21,338 nt of DNA from Candidatus Latescibacterota bacterium (GCA_016209865.1 JACQVL010000217.1:1-21338); one strand, 5' to 3'; positions 1 through 8,299 are shown, counted from the stretch's first letter. The notes: a model not told the origin generated them from the sequence alone. Numbers and translations: made by a program.

Positions 1-1038
1 ACGGACGGGGATGTGCGCCTGCTCCGGGCCGTCGGGGGCTGGTTGTCCGCACACCGGCCGTGGCTGACGGCGACTCAGCCATACGCAGACGTGGGCCTCC
101 TCGTCGGGCATCCGGCCCCGGAGGTGATGCAGATTCCGACGCTCGGCCAGCTCTGGCGGGCGTCGCACCGGACATTGGCGACGGTGCCGTCCCCGGCGGG
201 GGAACTGGGGGGTCACCCCGGCCTGGACATCGACCTGTCCTTGCAGCACGAGGGCTACGACACCGAACGCGTGGGCAGCCTGTTTGCGGGGCGCTCCTGG
301 GATTTGTCGGCCTACCGGTTGGTCGTCGTGCCGGAGACGGCGCTGCTGGACGAGCCGACGGTGCAGGTGATTCGAGCGTACGTGCGGCAGGGAGGAACCC
401 TGCTGGCGTGCGGCCATGCCTCCCTTTTCGACCAGCAGGGGCAGCAGCGCCCCGATTTCGCCCTCGCTGACGTGTTTGGCGTGACGTACGTCGGCTCGCT
501 GCCGGGGTATAAACAATGGGATCCTCTGCCGGACAGCGGGCTGGTCGCGGGACTGCCGCGGAATACGGGGGCGCTGACGGTGACGGCGACGACGGGCACG
601 GTGCTGGCCGCCTGGCGGAGCGCCGGCGGCGCCCCGGCGCTCGTCGAGCAGGTCTATGGCCAGGGGCGATGTCTCTATGCCAGCGCAGAAGAGGCCGCGT
701 TCGGGCCGGGGCGGGCACTGCTCGCCGAGCTGGTCGCGCGGCTGATAGGACCGCCACCGATCACCCTCACCAGCGCCCGGTCGTACGCACGGCTGGTGAG
801 GCGGCATGGGAACGACCTGCTCCTGTATCTGCTGGAGCGGGGCGCAGGGACGCACGCAGCGTCCCTGGGGCCAGAATCCGTCGGACTTACCCTGGACACA
901 CGGGTGTTAGGGCCGATCATCCGGGCAGAGGTGCTCCCGGCGGGAGAGCCGGTGGCGTTGAGCCGGCAGGCGGGCGCCGTCCGGCTGTGGGTGAATGCGT
1001 CCCCTGGAGTCACGGCACTGCGGTTGATTCGCGGATGA
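1..1038 (+). CDS. Glycoside-hydrolase-like protein, C-terminal part (5' partial)
   Basis: The reading frame is open from the first base of the window, so the N-terminus lies outside it; the GTG at 13 is only the first possible start codon inside the window. The visible 345 residues look like the C-terminal half of a sugar-acting enzyme. A segment with DLSAYRLVVVPETALLD followed by IRAYVRQGGTLLACG resembles the class I glutamine-amidotransferase-like trimerisation domain found in beta-galactosidases (GH42-type) and related hydrolases. It is followed by a beta-rich tail (about residues 250-345) ending in LWVNASPGVTALRLIRG, as in the C-terminal Greek-key domains of such enzymes. No catalytic domain is visible, so the substrate cannot be named. 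The next gene, a DUF2961/GH172-like protein, begins 41 bases downstream and supports a carbohydrate role. Family assignment is by recognition of fold-level patterns only. Confidence 0.5.
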   Translation, partial: TDGDVRLLRAVGGWLSAHRPWLTATQPYADVGLLVGHPAPEVMQIPTLGQLWRASHRTLATVPSPAGELGGHPGLDIDLSLQHEGYDTERVGSLFAGRSWDLSAYRLVVVPETALLDEPTVQVIRAYVRQGGTLLACGHASLFDQQGQQRPDFALADVFGVTYVGSLPGYKQWDPLPDSGLVAGLPRNTGALTVTATTGTVLAAWRSAGGAPALVEQVYGQGRCLYASAEEAAFGPGRALLAELVARLIGPPPITLTSARSYARLVRRHGNDLLLYLLERGAGTHAASLGPESVGLTLDTRVLGPIIRAEVLPAGEPVALSRQAGAVRLWVNASPGVTALRLIRG

Positions 1039-1079
1039 AGCGGAGTCCAACGATGACCCATCTTGAAGGAGGAGCGCAC

Positions 1080-2165
1080 GTGATCGGACAGACCAGTTTA
1101 GCCTCGCTTCCCACAATCCGGGACTACACCAGCCATCGGGTTTCGAGTTACGACACGACCGGCGGCAACGACGACTACTGGCGGATCGAGCCAGGCGTGA
1201 AGAAGGTATTGGGCGAGATCACCGGGCCGGGGTGTCTCAAGCATCTGTGGATGACGCTTGGCCTTCCGCACGAGGATTATTGCCGGCGGGTCGTGCTCCG
1301 GATGTACTGGGACGATTGCGCGGAGCCGAGCGTGGAGTGCCCGATCGGGGATTTCTTCGGCCTGGGTCATGGGATGCGGAAGAACTTCATCTCCGTCCCG
1401 CTCCAGATGAGCCCGCAGAACGGCAAAGGATTCAATGCCTGGTGGCCGATGCCGTTCCAGCGCCGCGCGCGGATCGAGGCGGAGAACCAGGGAGACCAGC
1501 CGTACGTCCACTATTTCTACATCGACTACGAACGGTATTCGTCCGCCGATGCGGTGGCGGGCCTGGCGTACTTTCATGCGCAATGGCGGCGGGAGGACAC
1601 CACACGGGGATGGGCTTACGAAGAAAAATTGAAGTCAGACGTGTATTCGAAGGACCCTCGCTTCTTGAATAAAGACGGCAACGGCAATTACACCATCTGC
1701 GACGTCCAGGGCAACGGCATCTACTGCGGCGCGCACCTGGATATCGACTGCTTCCAGCGCAACCCGAACGACTGGTACGGCGAAGGGGATGACATGATGT
1801 TCATCGACGGCGAGCCGTGGCCGCCATCCCTCCACGGGACGGGGACGGAGGACTGGTTCCACTGCGCGTACTGTCCCACCCAGGAGTACCACGCGCCGTA
1901 CCACGGGGTGATCCTGTACAGCGGCAACGACGAGTGGCGCTGGAAGGGGAAGAACACCGTCTACCGGTACCACATCGAGGACCCGATCCGGTTCCGGAAG
2001 AGTATCCGGGTCTCCATCGAGCACGGACACGCGAACAAGCTGAGCAACGATTATGCGAGCACCGCGTACTACTACCTCGACAGACCACAGCGCGGTGGTC
2101 CGGCGTTGCTCCCGGTCGGCCAGCGCCTGCCGCGCCCCAACGAAACTCGCTATGGGAAGGAGTAG
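1080..2165 (+). CDS. DUF2961 (GH172-like) protein
   Basis: This 361-residue protein matches the DUF2961 family, whose characterised members (GH172) are exo-acting alpha-fructofuranosidase/difructose-anhydride enzymes and D-arabinofuranosidases. Family-type segments are YWRIEPGVKKVLGEITGPG near the N-terminus, YWDDCAEPSVECPIGDFFG, and IDGEPWPPSLHGTGTEDWF, containing Glu245 and Glu257. Acidic residues in the last segment are candidates for catalysis, but I cannot assign nucleophile and acid/base. The C-terminus has the SIEHGHANKLSNDYASTAYYY-type strand pair (split here as SIEHGHANK and SNDYASTAYYY). The GTG start at 1080 is chosen because a strong AAGGAGG lies at 1067-1073, 6 bases upstream; the in-frame ATG at 1053 would place that site inside the gene. 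No signal peptide is seen, so it is probably cytoplasmic. It abuts the PhyH-type gene. Substrate is unknown. Confidence 0.75.
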   Translation: MIGQTSLASLPTIRDYTSHRVSSYDTTGGNDDYWRIEPGVKKVLGEITGPGCLKHLWMTLGLPHEDYCRRVVLRMYWDDCAEPSVECPIGDFFGLGHGMRKNFISVPLQMSPQNGKGFNAWWPMPFQRRARIEAENQGDQPYVHYFYIDYERYSSADAVAGLAYFHAQWRREDTTRGWAYEEKLKSDVYSKDPRFLNKDGNGNYTICDVQGNGIYCGAHLDIDCFQRNPNDWYGEGDDMMFIDGEPWPPSLHGTGTEDWFHCAYCPTQEYHAPYHGVILYSGNDEWRWKGKNTVYRYHIEDPIRFRKSIRVSIEHGHANKLSNDYASTAYYYLDRPQRGGPALLPVGQRLPRPNETRYGKE

Positions 2166-3038
2166 ATGATGCTCACGAAGACCCAGACCGCCTTCTACAA
2201 GAAGAACGGCTACCTCGCCGTTGAGAACGTGCTCACGATGGACGAGGTCGAGGAACTCCGCCGGGTGACGGACGAATTCGTCGAGAAGTCCCGCTCCGTC
2301 ACGCAGCATACGGATGTGTTCGACCTGGAACCCGGCCATACCCCGGAAGCCCCGAGGCTGCGCCGGCTCAAGAATCCCGCCCACCACCATCCAGTCTACG
2401 ACCGGGCGATGCGCCATGACCGCATCCTTGACCTCATCGCCCAGTTGATCGGGCCGTCCATCCGGCAGAACGGGCATAAGCTCAACATGAAGTCCGCCGG
2501 GTACGGCAGCCCGGTCGAATGGCACCAGGACTGGGCGTTCTACCCGCATACGAACGACGATCTCTTAGCCGTCGGCGTGTGCTTAGACGACATGAGGCTC
2601 GACAACGGTTGCCTGCTGGTCATTCCGGGGTCTCACAAAGGCCCGATCTACAACCACCACCAGAACGGCGTGTTCGTCGGCGGGATCGCCGACCCCCGGT
2701 TTAACCCGGATCGCGAGCGCGTCGTGCCCGTCGAGGTCAAAGCCGGGGGCATCTCCCTCCATCATGTCCGGATGCTGCACGGCTCCGCGCCCAACGTCTC
2801 CAACGCGCCGCGCCGGTTGCTGCTGTTCCAGTACTGCGCGATCGACGCCTGGCCGTTGACGGGGGTGTCCGACTGGAAGGCGTTCAACGACTGCATCATG
2901 CGCGGGGAGCCGACCCACCAGCCGAGGCTCGTCCCGGTGCCTGTGCGGATTCCTCTGCCGCCTGCCGAGCGGGGCGGCTCGATCTACGAGGTGCAGACGT
3001 TGATGGAGCAGCCGGTCTTCCGGAAGAAGGCGGGATGA
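2166..3038 (+). CDS. Phytanoyl-CoA dioxygenase (PhyH) family protein
   Basis: This is a 290-residue Fe(II)/2-oxoglutarate-dependent oxygenase of the PhyH family, which hydroxylates small organic substrates using O2 and 2-oxoglutarate. The metal-binding facial triad is visible as His120-x-Asp122 (VEWHQDWAF) and His205 (HHVRMLHGSAPN), and Arg216/Arg217 (APRRLLLFQY) can bind the 2-oxoglutarate carboxylate. The N-terminal stretch FYKKNGYLAVENVLTMDEVEELRR is typical in placement (split here: FYKKNGYLAVEN, then LTMDEVEELRR). The stop of the upstream gene touches the ATG at 2166. The AAGGAG at 2157-2162 is spaced better for the second ATG at 2169, so the true protein may be one residue shorter. The neighbours suggest a substrate linked to carbohydrate or osmolyte breakdown, but PhyH proteins vary too much for a specific prediction. 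Confidence 0.85.
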   Translation: MMLTKTQTAFYKKNGYLAVENVLTMDEVEELRRVTDEFVEKSRSVTQHTDVFDLEPGHTPEAPRLRRLKNPAHHHPVYDRAMRHDRILDLIAQLIGPSIRQNGHKLNMKSAGYGSPVEWHQDWAFYPHTNDDLLAVGVCLDDMRLDNGCLLVIPGSHKGPIYNHHQNGVFVGGIADPRFNPDRERVVPVEVKAGGISLHHVRMLHGSAPNVSNAPRRLLLFQYCAIDAWPLTGVSDWKAFNDCIMRGEPTHQPRLVPVPVRIPLPPAERGGSIYEVQTLMEQPVFRKKAG

Positions 3039-3044
3039 TCCAAG

Positions 3045-3383
3045 ATGGCTGAGCTTAAAACGTCTGTGACAGTTCCGGACATTCAGCAGGTCGTTCAGCA
3101 GGTCGTAGCACAATTCCACCCGGAGCGGATCATTCTATTCGGCTCTTACGCCTACGGTCAGCCTCACGAGGGGAGTGATTTGGATTTGTTCGTCATCGTG
3201 TCTAATCCCCCCCCCCATCGTGAGAACTGGAAGTCTGCCCATGAACTCAGGCAACACAGTCCTTTGCCCTTACAAGTTTTTTTTATGAGTCCAGAAGAGT
3301 TTGAGGAGACCAAAGAGGTGGTGGGTGGGTTAGCCTATCCCGCTCACCACTGGGGCAAGGTGTTGTATGAAGAGAACTCGTGA
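3045..3383 (+). CDS. MNT-type nucleotidyltransferase (probable antitoxin partner)
   Basis: This 112-residue minimal nucleotidyltransferase carries the hallmark GS-x(10)-D-x-D motif: Gly33-Ser34 in LFGSYAYGQ and Asp45/Asp47 in EGSDLDLF. In known MNT/HEPN (type VII) systems the MNT protein is the antitoxin and neutralises its HEPN partner, in studied cases by adding AMP or another nucleotide. The third acidic residue that many relatives place in a V-D-V strand appears to be Gln77 here (LPLQVFF), so activity is uncertain. The gene ends 17 bases inside the following HEPN gene, indicating translational coupling. It has clearly lower G+C than its neighbours, an in-frame run of ten C (3207-3216, encoding Pro-Pro-Pro) and a run of eight T (3277-3284). 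These are uncommon in this window and could mutate by slippage. No strong ribosome site is visible upstream. Confidence 0.85.
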   Translation: MAELKTSVTVPDIQQVVQQVVAQFHPERIILFGSYAYGQPHEGSDLDLFVIVSNPPPHRENWKSAHELRQHSPLPLQVFFMSPEEFEETKEVVGGLAYPAHHWGKVLYEENS

Positions 3384-3807
3384 GCAGGTGATCTGGGATT
3401 TTGTCCAAAGTTGGCTGAGGAAGGCAGAGGGCGATCTACGCGCAGCAGAACACTTGTTGACCGTAAAACAAGAGGATTACTTTCCGACAGCTTTTCATGC
3501 TCAGCAAGCGGCAGAAAAATTTCTGAAAACCTTTCTTGTTCGATATCAGCTTCCGTTTCCCAAGACCCATGATATCCAACGATTACTGGAGCTGGCTGCT
3601 CAGGTTGATTCCTCGCTGAAATCAGAACTTTTAACAGCCTCTCTTCTCACTCCCTTCGGAGTAGAGTTTCGTTATCCTGGAGAAGAAGTGGCCGATTTTG
3701 AAACGGCTCACCAAGCAGTACAGGAAGCCAGGTTAGTGCAACAGGCTGTGTTAGATCATCTCAAAGACTATCTAAGCCAGGGACGGCCTTCAGGTAAAGA
3801 TGAATGA
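3367..3807 (+). CDS. HEPN-domain protein (probable toxin partner of MNT)
   Basis: This 146-residue, largely helical protein is of the HEPN family (PF05168 type) and overlaps the upstream MNT gene by 17 bases. Recognisable blocks are WLRKAEGDLRAAEHLL, the AFHAQQAAEKFLKTFL helix, the PKTHDI turn, and FRYPGEE before the last helix. HEPN proteins paired with MNT are often ribonucleases or tRNA-targeting toxins, but the canonical R-x(4-6)-H catalytic motif is not obvious. The nearest candidate is Arg58 in LVRYQLPFPKTHDI, with eight residues before the His. It may therefore be a non-nucleolytic member or a binding subunit like HI0074. Base composition is about 40-50% G+C in sampled stretches, well below the flanks, and its TTA codon context differs from the surrounding genes, both signs of transfer. 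It ends 8 bases from the convergent epimerase-like gene. Confidence 0.85.
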   Translation: MKRTREQVIWDFVQSWLRKAEGDLRAAEHLLTVKQEDYFPTAFHAQQAAEKFLKTFLVRYQLPFPKTHDIQRLLELAAQVDSSLKSELLTASLLTPFGVEFRYPGEEVADFETAHQAVQEARLVQQAVLDHLKDYLSQGRPSGKDE

Positions 3808-3815
3808 AGGCTCTC

Positions 3816-4484
3816 CTATTCAGAACCCTCTTTCCGAATCTGCGCGACCTCCACGATTCGAATGCCCTGGCACGGATGCTCGACCGCATGACGCAGCGTG
3901 TGGACCATCTGCGGGAGGGTGACCAGTCCTAAGCGCCGCGCAGTCTCCCGCGTCGAGGGCAGGCGTTCGAGCACCCAGTACAGGGGCACGAGCGCGTACG
4001 GCCACCGGTGACCCGGTCCAAGCACGTACCACGGCCGCAGGATCGTCGCGTTCAGTCCGCGCTCCCGAATCAGTCCTTCCCCTTCCGCACGCGCCTGTAC
4101 GTAGGCTTTCATCGCGGGCGCGGGCTGGGCGACGCTGACGTAGACGAAATGCTGAATCCCGGCGGCAACCGCCGCCACGACCGCCTCGTGGGCCGACGCT
4201 AAGTCGATCGTGCGGAATTCGGCTGCCTTCGCCGGACTCGGATGGGCGACGCCGACCAGATGGACGAACGTGTCAGCGGGCTGAATCTGCTCCACGTAGG
4301 AGGTGTGGTCCAACGCATTCCCCACGACCACTGTGCAACCGGGAGGGAGTTTCTGCTCCGACCCCTGGCGCGCCAGCGCGTGCACCTCATGTCCCCGTTG
4401 GACCAGCTCCGGTATCAGCCGCCGGCCGATGTAGCCGGTGCCGCCTGCGATGAAGATGCGATGGGTGGAAGAAGGCTCGGACAT
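3816..4484 (-). CDS. NAD(P)-binding epimerase/SDR-like protein
   Basis: This 222-residue Rossmann-fold protein is of the atypical/extended short-chain dehydrogenase type. The dinucleotide motif is GGTGYIG (Gly14-Gly20, in FIAGGTGYIGRRL), followed by GHEVHALARQG and a DTFVHLVGVAHPSP segment like those of NAD-dependent epimerases and complex I assembly-type SDRs. The active-site position usually read YxxxK is Tyr128-Val-Gln-Ala-Arg132, with Lys replaced by Arg, so catalysis may differ or be lost. The ATG at 4484 is preferred because a GAGGAG lies 10 bases upstream. A longer frame reaching 4709 only translates the upstream repeat DNA, giving the well-known spurious string WIPACAGMT. The gene is convergent with the HEPN gene and divergent from the PPP operon. 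Substrate is unknown. Confidence 0.75.
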   Translation of the reverse strand: MSEPSSTHRIFIAGGTGYIGRRLIPELVQRGHEVHALARQGSEQKLPPGCTVVVGNALDHTSYVEQIQPADTFVHLVGVAHPSPAKAAEFRTIDLASAHEAVVAAVAAGIQHFVYVSVAQPAPAMKAYVQARAEGEGLIRERGLNATILRPWYVLGPGHRWPYALVPLYWVLERLPSTRETARRLGLVTLPQMVHTLRHAVEHPCQGIRIVEVAQIRKEGSE

Positions 4485-4507
4485 AGGGAGTGAGCTCCTC
4501 TCAGAGC

Positions 4508-4536
4508 AGTGACGAGTGATCAGTGACGAGTGACGA
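4508..4536. repeat. GTGACGA-type heptamer repeat (spacer A)
   Basis: Four imperfect units related to GTGACGA (GTGACGAGTGAT, GTGACGAGTGACGAGT) lie just upstream of the minus-strand epimerase-like gene. No facing inverted arm is seen on the other side of the adjacent palindrome, so this copy looks like a single arm. A small perfect stem TCAGAG/CTCTGA (4538-4543 and 4554-4559) follows it. The same heptamer family recurs at 8299-8406 and 18543-18696. Confidence 0.8.
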
Positions 4537-4563
4537 GTCAGAGCAAAAAATATCTCTGAGGTC

Positions 4564-4583
4564 ATTCCCGCGCAAGCGGGAAT
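4564..4583. repeat. dRS3-like 20-bp palindrome, copy 1
   Basis: The sequence is ATTCCCGCGCAAGCGGGAAT, flanked by GTC on the left and CCA on the right. It matches the ATTCCC-N8-GGGAAT plan of the Neisseria dRS3/NRS3 repeat, versions of which are scattered through many proteobacterial and related genomes. Two further perfect-arm copies and one degenerate copy lie in other spacers of this window. Confidence 0.85.
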
Positions 4584-4634
4584 CCAGTTTTCCATCCACA
4601 GAACGGCGGTCATCCTCGCCCGGCAGTTTTTTCC

Positions 4635-4663
4635 TTGAATCTTCCTCGACCATTGATTATACT
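4635..4663 (+). promoter_or_regulatory. Sigma70-type promoter for the PPP operon
   Basis: TTGAAT (4635-4640) and TATACT (4658-4663) are separated by exactly 17 bases, close to the TTGACA/TATAAT consensus, in a locally AT-rich part of the 311-bp gap between the divergent genes. A start near 4670 would leave a leader of about 125 bases before the FGGY kinase. Apart from the palindrome at 4706-4718 I see nothing definite in that leader. Confidence 0.6.
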
Positions 4664-4705
4664 CACACACAGAACGTCGCGGAACTCCCACAGTTTCGCC
4701 GCATG

Positions 4706-4718
4706 GCACGTGACGTGC
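4706..4718. promoter_or_regulatory. Palindrome GCACGTGACGTGC, possible operator
   Basis: This perfect 6+1+6 inverted repeat lies about 35-45 bases downstream of the predicted start of transcription at about 4670. Its position fits a repressor site or roadblock operator for the PPP operon. No regulator gene is visible in the window, so this is inference from position and symmetry. Confidence 0.35.
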
Positions 4719-4795
4719 GAGCCGCCTTCAGCGTCAGCAGCCCGGCCTGCTCTCCAATCGAGTCAGTACAACGGCCACGAAGTGTCTGAGCGTCG

Positions 4796-6277
4796 ATGAA
4801 CGCCGCATCCGCTGAACCCCCGTTCGTCCTGGCCCTGGACATCGGTACGTCGTCCGTCCGGACGATCGTGTTCGACCGGCTCGGCCAGCCGGCCGGGGCG
4901 CAGGCACAAGTGGCCTACGAGATGCGCACGACGCCGGACGGCGGGGTGGAGATCGACGCGGATCACCTCATCGGGATCGTTGGGCAGACTCTCGACGCTC
5001 TCTATGACCAGGCGTACCCGTCACTCTCGCACGTCATCGGCGTCGCTGTCTCAACGTTCTGGCACAACCTGATCGGCGTCGACGCCGACGGCCGGGCGGT
5101 CACCCCGTTGATCAGTTGGGCGGATACGCGCCCGGAGGCCGCCGTCCCCCGTCTGCGTGAGAGGCTCGACGAGGCCGCGACGCACGCCAGGACCGGCTGC
5201 GTGCTCCACGCCAGTTACCTGCCGGCTAAACTGCTCTGGCTGGCTCGCGCACACCCGGCGGCGTTCCGGCAGGCGGCGCGATGGATGTCGATCGGGGAAT
5301 ACCTGTTCCAGCGGTTCTTCGGCCGGTCGGTCTGCAGCCTCTCGATGGCGTCCGGGACCGGCCTGTTCAACCAGCACACGTGCACGTGGGATCGAGAGAC
5401 GATCCAGGCGCTCCCCATCGACCCGGACCAGCTTTCGCCCCTGACCGACCTTCAGACCCCGGTAGCGGGACTGGTGGATGAGTTCGCCCGCCGGTGGCCC
5501 GCGCTCCGGGACGTTCCCTGGTGGCCGGCGGTCGGGGACGGGGCGTGTAGCAACATCGGGAGTGGGTGTGTGTCGTCCGACCGGATCGCGCTGATGGTGG
5601 GCACGTCGGGCGCGATGCGGGTGCTGTGGCCGACCGAGACGTTTACCATCCCGCACGGCCTCTGGTGCTACCGGGCGGACCGCCGTCGGGTCGTGATGGG
5701 CGGAGCGCTGAGCAACGGTGGGAACGTCTACGAGTGGATGCGGGACACCCTCCGACTGAGGAGTCCGGACGAAGTCGAGCGCGACCTCGCCGCGATCGAG
5801 CCGGATACGCATGGGCTGACGGTGCTCCCGTTCTGGGCAGGGGAGCGAAGTCCCGGCTGGCACGGGTCGGCGCGAGCGACACTGACCGGGCTGAGCCTCC
5901 ACACGACCCCGCTCCACATCCTGCGGGCGGGACTGGAGGCGACGGCGTACTGCTTTGCGTTCATCCACCGGATCATCCAGACGGTCAGGCCGGAGGCTCG
6001 CACGATCATCGCCTCCGGCGGCGGTCTGCTGCACTCTCCGGTCTGGATGCGGATGATGGCAGACGTGTTAGGCCAGCCGGTGACCGCCTCCGCCGTCCCG
6101 GAAGCCTCCAGCCGTGGAGCTGCGTTGCTCGCCTTAGAGGCCGCCGGGGTGCTCACGGATCTGACGGAAGCCCCTGTTCCGTTAGGGATGCCCTATGCTC
6201 CCGACCCGGAACGGCACGAGCGGTATCGGGCGGCGATGGAGCGGCAGCAACGGTTGTATGATGTCTTAATCGGATAA
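4796..6277 (+). CDS. gntK: FGGY-family carbohydrate kinase, probable gluconokinase
   Basis: This 493-residue protein has the usual length and motif order of FGGY sugar kinases, which transfer phosphate from ATP to a sugar or sugar acid. The N-terminal phosphate-binding motif is LALDIGTSS (Asp15). GTSGAMRV (269-276), PFWAGERSPGW (about 345-355) and the C-terminal adenosine motif ASGGGLLHSPVW (Gly408-410) follow. The GTSGA-R-V and GERSPGW blocks resemble gluconokinases more than xylulokinases. Gluconokinase would feed 6-phosphogluconate directly to the downstream 6-phosphogluconate dehydrogenase; a xylulokinase would also fit a PPP operon and remains the main alternative. It is the first gene after the promoter at 4635-4663 and has no strong ribosome site (the ATG follows CTGAGCGTCG). 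Its stop codon overlaps the ribosome site of the first transketolase. Confidence 0.75.
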   Translation: MNAASAEPPFVLALDIGTSSVRTIVFDRLGQPAGAQAQVAYEMRTTPDGGVEIDADHLIGIVGQTLDALYDQAYPSLSHVIGVAVSTFWHNLIGVDADGRAVTPLISWADTRPEAAVPRLRERLDEAATHARTGCVLHASYLPAKLLWLARAHPAAFRQAARWMSIGEYLFQRFFGRSVCSLSMASGTGLFNQHTCTWDRETIQALPIDPDQLSPLTDLQTPVAGLVDEFARRWPALRDVPWWPAVGDGACSNIGSGCVSSDRIALMVGTSGAMRVLWPTETFTIPHGLWCYRADRRRVVMGGALSNGGNVYEWMRDTLRLRSPDEVERDLAAIEPDTHGLTVLPFWAGERSPGWHGSARATLTGLSLHTTPLHILRAGLEATAYCFAFIHRIIQTVRPEARTIIASGGGLLHSPVWMRMMADVLGQPVTASAVPEASSRGAALLALEAAGVLTDLTEAPVPLGMPYAPDPERHERYRAAMERQQRLYDVLIG

Positions 6278-6289
6278 GGAGGCGTCCCT

Positions 6290-8299
6290 TTGGCAGCGAC
6301 TTCCCTCGATACTCTCTGCATCAATACGATCCGTATGCTCTCCGTCGACGCGGTGCAGAAGGCCAATTCCGGCCATCCGGGCCTGCCGATGGAGGCGGCA
6401 CCCATGGCGCACCTCCTGTGGACGCGGTTCATGCGGTACAACCCGAAGAACCCCCTGTGGCCGGACCGCGACCGGTTCGTCCTGTCCGCCGGACACGGGT
6501 CGATGCTCCTGTACAGCATGCTCCACCTGACCGGCTACGACCTCCCCATGGACGAACTGAAGCGATTCCGGCAGTGGGGGAGCCGCACGCCCGGCCATCC
6601 GGAGTACGGCCTGGCCCCCGGCGTGGAGACGACGACCGGTCCCCTCGGCCAGGGTCTCGGCAACGCGGTCGGCATGGCGATGGCCGAAGCCCACTTAGCC
6701 GCCCGGTTCAACCGGCCCGGCGAAGCGATCGTCGACCACTGGACGTACGTCATCGCCAGCGACGGGGACATGATGGAGGGGGTGGCGTCCGAGGCGTGCT
6801 CATTAGCCGGACATCTCCGCTTAGGCAAGCTGATCGTGCTCTACACCGACAACCACATCACGATCGAAGGGGAAACGTCCCTCGCTTTCTCGGAAGACGT
6901 CGGCCGGCGGTTCGAGGGGTACGGCTGGCACGTCCAGCACGTGGCGGACGGGAACGACCTGGAGTCGCTCGACGCCGCCATCCGGGCCGCGCAGACCGCG
7001 GCCGGCCGGCCATCCCTCATCGTCTGCCGGACGATCATCGGGTACGGGAGTCCCAACAAGGCCGGGACGGCGGAAGTCCACGGCGCAGCGTTGGGCGAAC
7101 AGGAAGTTCTCCTGACGAAGCAGAACTTAGGCTGGCCGGTTGAACCGACATTCTACGTTCCGGACGAGGTGTACGCCCGCTTCCATGAGATGGCCGACCG
7201 GGGCCGGAAGCTGGAAGAGGCATGGCAGGCGAAATTCGGCGCATACGCGGCCGCTTACCCCGACCTGGCCCAGGAGTGGCGGCGAGGGCTCACTCGCGAA
7301 CTCCCGGCCGGGTGGAATGCCGAGATTCCGGTGTTCACGCCCGACAAAGGGGCGATCGCCACCCGCCAGGCGTCGGGCGAGGTGCTGAACGCCCTCGCGA
7401 AACGGGTGCCCAGCCTGATCGGCGGGTCGGCCGACCTCGCCCCGTCGACCAACACGTTGCTCAAGGGGTACGCCGACTTTGAAGCCGGGAGCTACGACGG
7501 CCGGAACCTCCACTTCGGCGTCCGGGAGCACGCGATGGGGGCGACCCTCAACGGCATGACCCTGCACGGCGGGGTGATCGCGTACGGGGCGACGTTCCTG
7601 ATCTTCTCCGACTACATGCGCCCGTCCATCCGATTAGCGGCGATCATGGAGATCACACCCATCTACGTCTTCACCCACGACAGCGTCGGCCTGGGCGAGG
7701 ACGGGCCGACCCATCAACCGATCGAGCACTACATGACGCTGCGAGCGATCCCGCACCTTGTTCTCATTCGTCCCGCCGATGCGACCGAGACGGCGGTCGC
7801 CTGGCAGGTGGCCTTAGAACACCGGGGCGGGCCGGTGGCCATCCTCCTCACCCGGCAGAAAGTCCCCATCCTCGACCGGACGGCCCTCGCTCCGGCGGAC
7901 GGCCTGCGGCGAGGCGCGTACGTCCTGGCGGAGGCGGAACACGGACGGTCGGACGCCATCCTGATCGCCACCGGCTCCGAGGTGCACGTCGCCTTAGCCG
8001 CTCGCAAGAAGCTCGCAGAGGATGGGGTGGCCGCCCGTGTGGTCAGTATGCCAAGCTGGGAGTTGTTCGACCGGCAACCCGTCGAATACCGCAACACCGT
8101 GCTCTCTCCGGACATCCCCGCCCGATTAGCGATCGAGACCGGCGTCTCTCAAGGGTGGGAACGCTACGTCGGCCCGCACGGGTCTGTGCTCGGCCTGAAT
8201 CGCTTCGGCGCGTCCGCGCCGGATAAAGTCATCATCGAGCAATTGGGGTTCACGGCGGAGAACGCGGCGGCGCGGGCGATGAAATTGGTGAAAAGATAG
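6290..8299 (+). CDS. tkt: Transketolase (first of two)
   Basis: This 669-residue thiamine-diphosphate enzyme moves two-carbon ketol units between pentose, tetrose and heptose phosphates in the non-oxidative PPP. Key features are His29 in [16 protein letters not shown], the ThDP/Mg motif SDGDMMEG with TDNHIT, the catalytic Glu413 in FGVREHAMG, the phosphate/substrate block [16 protein letters not shown], and ATGSEV near the C-terminus. The start is a TTG at 6290, chosen because AAGGAGG (6276-6282) lies 7 bases before it, overlapping the upstream stop, and because the protein aligns from its first residues with the second transketolase. Stop to next start is 127 bases, filled by a heptamer/palindrome spacer. 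The TAG stop donates its G to the left inverted arm. This gene has eight TTA codons, all followed by G. Confidence 0.95.
   Translation: MAATSLDTLCINTIRMLSVDAVQKANSGHPGLPMEAAPMAHLLWTRFMRYNPKNPLWPDRDRFVLSAGHGSMLLYSMLHLTGYDLPMDELKRFRQWGSRTPGHPEYGLAPGVETTTGPLGQGLGNAVGMAMAEAHLAARFNRPGEAIVDHWTYVIASDGDMMEGVASEACSLAGHLRLGKLIVLYTDNHITIEGETSLAFSEDVGRRFEGYGWHVQHVADGNDLESLDAAIRAAQTAAGRPSLIVCRTIIGYGSPNKAGTAEVHGAALGEQEVLLTKQNLGWPVEPTFYVPDEVYARFHEMADRGRKLEEAWQAKFGAYAAAYPDLAQEWRRGLTRELPAGWNAEIPVFTPDKGAIATRQASGEVLNALAKRVPSLIGGSADLAPSTNTLLKGYADFEAGSYDGRNLHFGVREHAMGATLNGMTLHGGVIAYGATFLIFSDYMRPSIRLAAIMEITPIYVFTHDSVGLGEDGPTHQPIEHYMTLRAIPHLVLIRPADATETAVAWQVALEHRGGPVAILLTRQKVPILDRTALAPADGLRRGAYVLAEAEHGRSDAILIATGSEVHVALAARKKLAEDGVAARVVSMPSWELFDRQPVEYRNTVLSPDIPARLAIETGVSQGWERYVGPHGSVLGLNRFGASAPDKVIIEQLGFTAENAAARAMKLVKR

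Noticed and set aside
3207-3216. Frameshift in the nucleotidyltransferase gene at the C10 tract
   Set aside because: The frame is intact across the tract, with family motifs before it and the expected C-terminal end (GKVLYEEN) after it.
3045-3807. Remnant of an insertion sequence or prophage carrying the MNT/HEPN pair
   Set aside because: No transposase or integrase gene, terminal inverted repeats or target duplication are visible on either side.
5051-6034. Long antisense open frame of over 300 codons opposite the FGGY kinase, and similar ones opposite other genes
   Set aside because: The Arg/Pro/Gly-rich translation has no recognisable domain and mirrors the GC-rich codon positions of the real gene; the sense gene has full family motifs.
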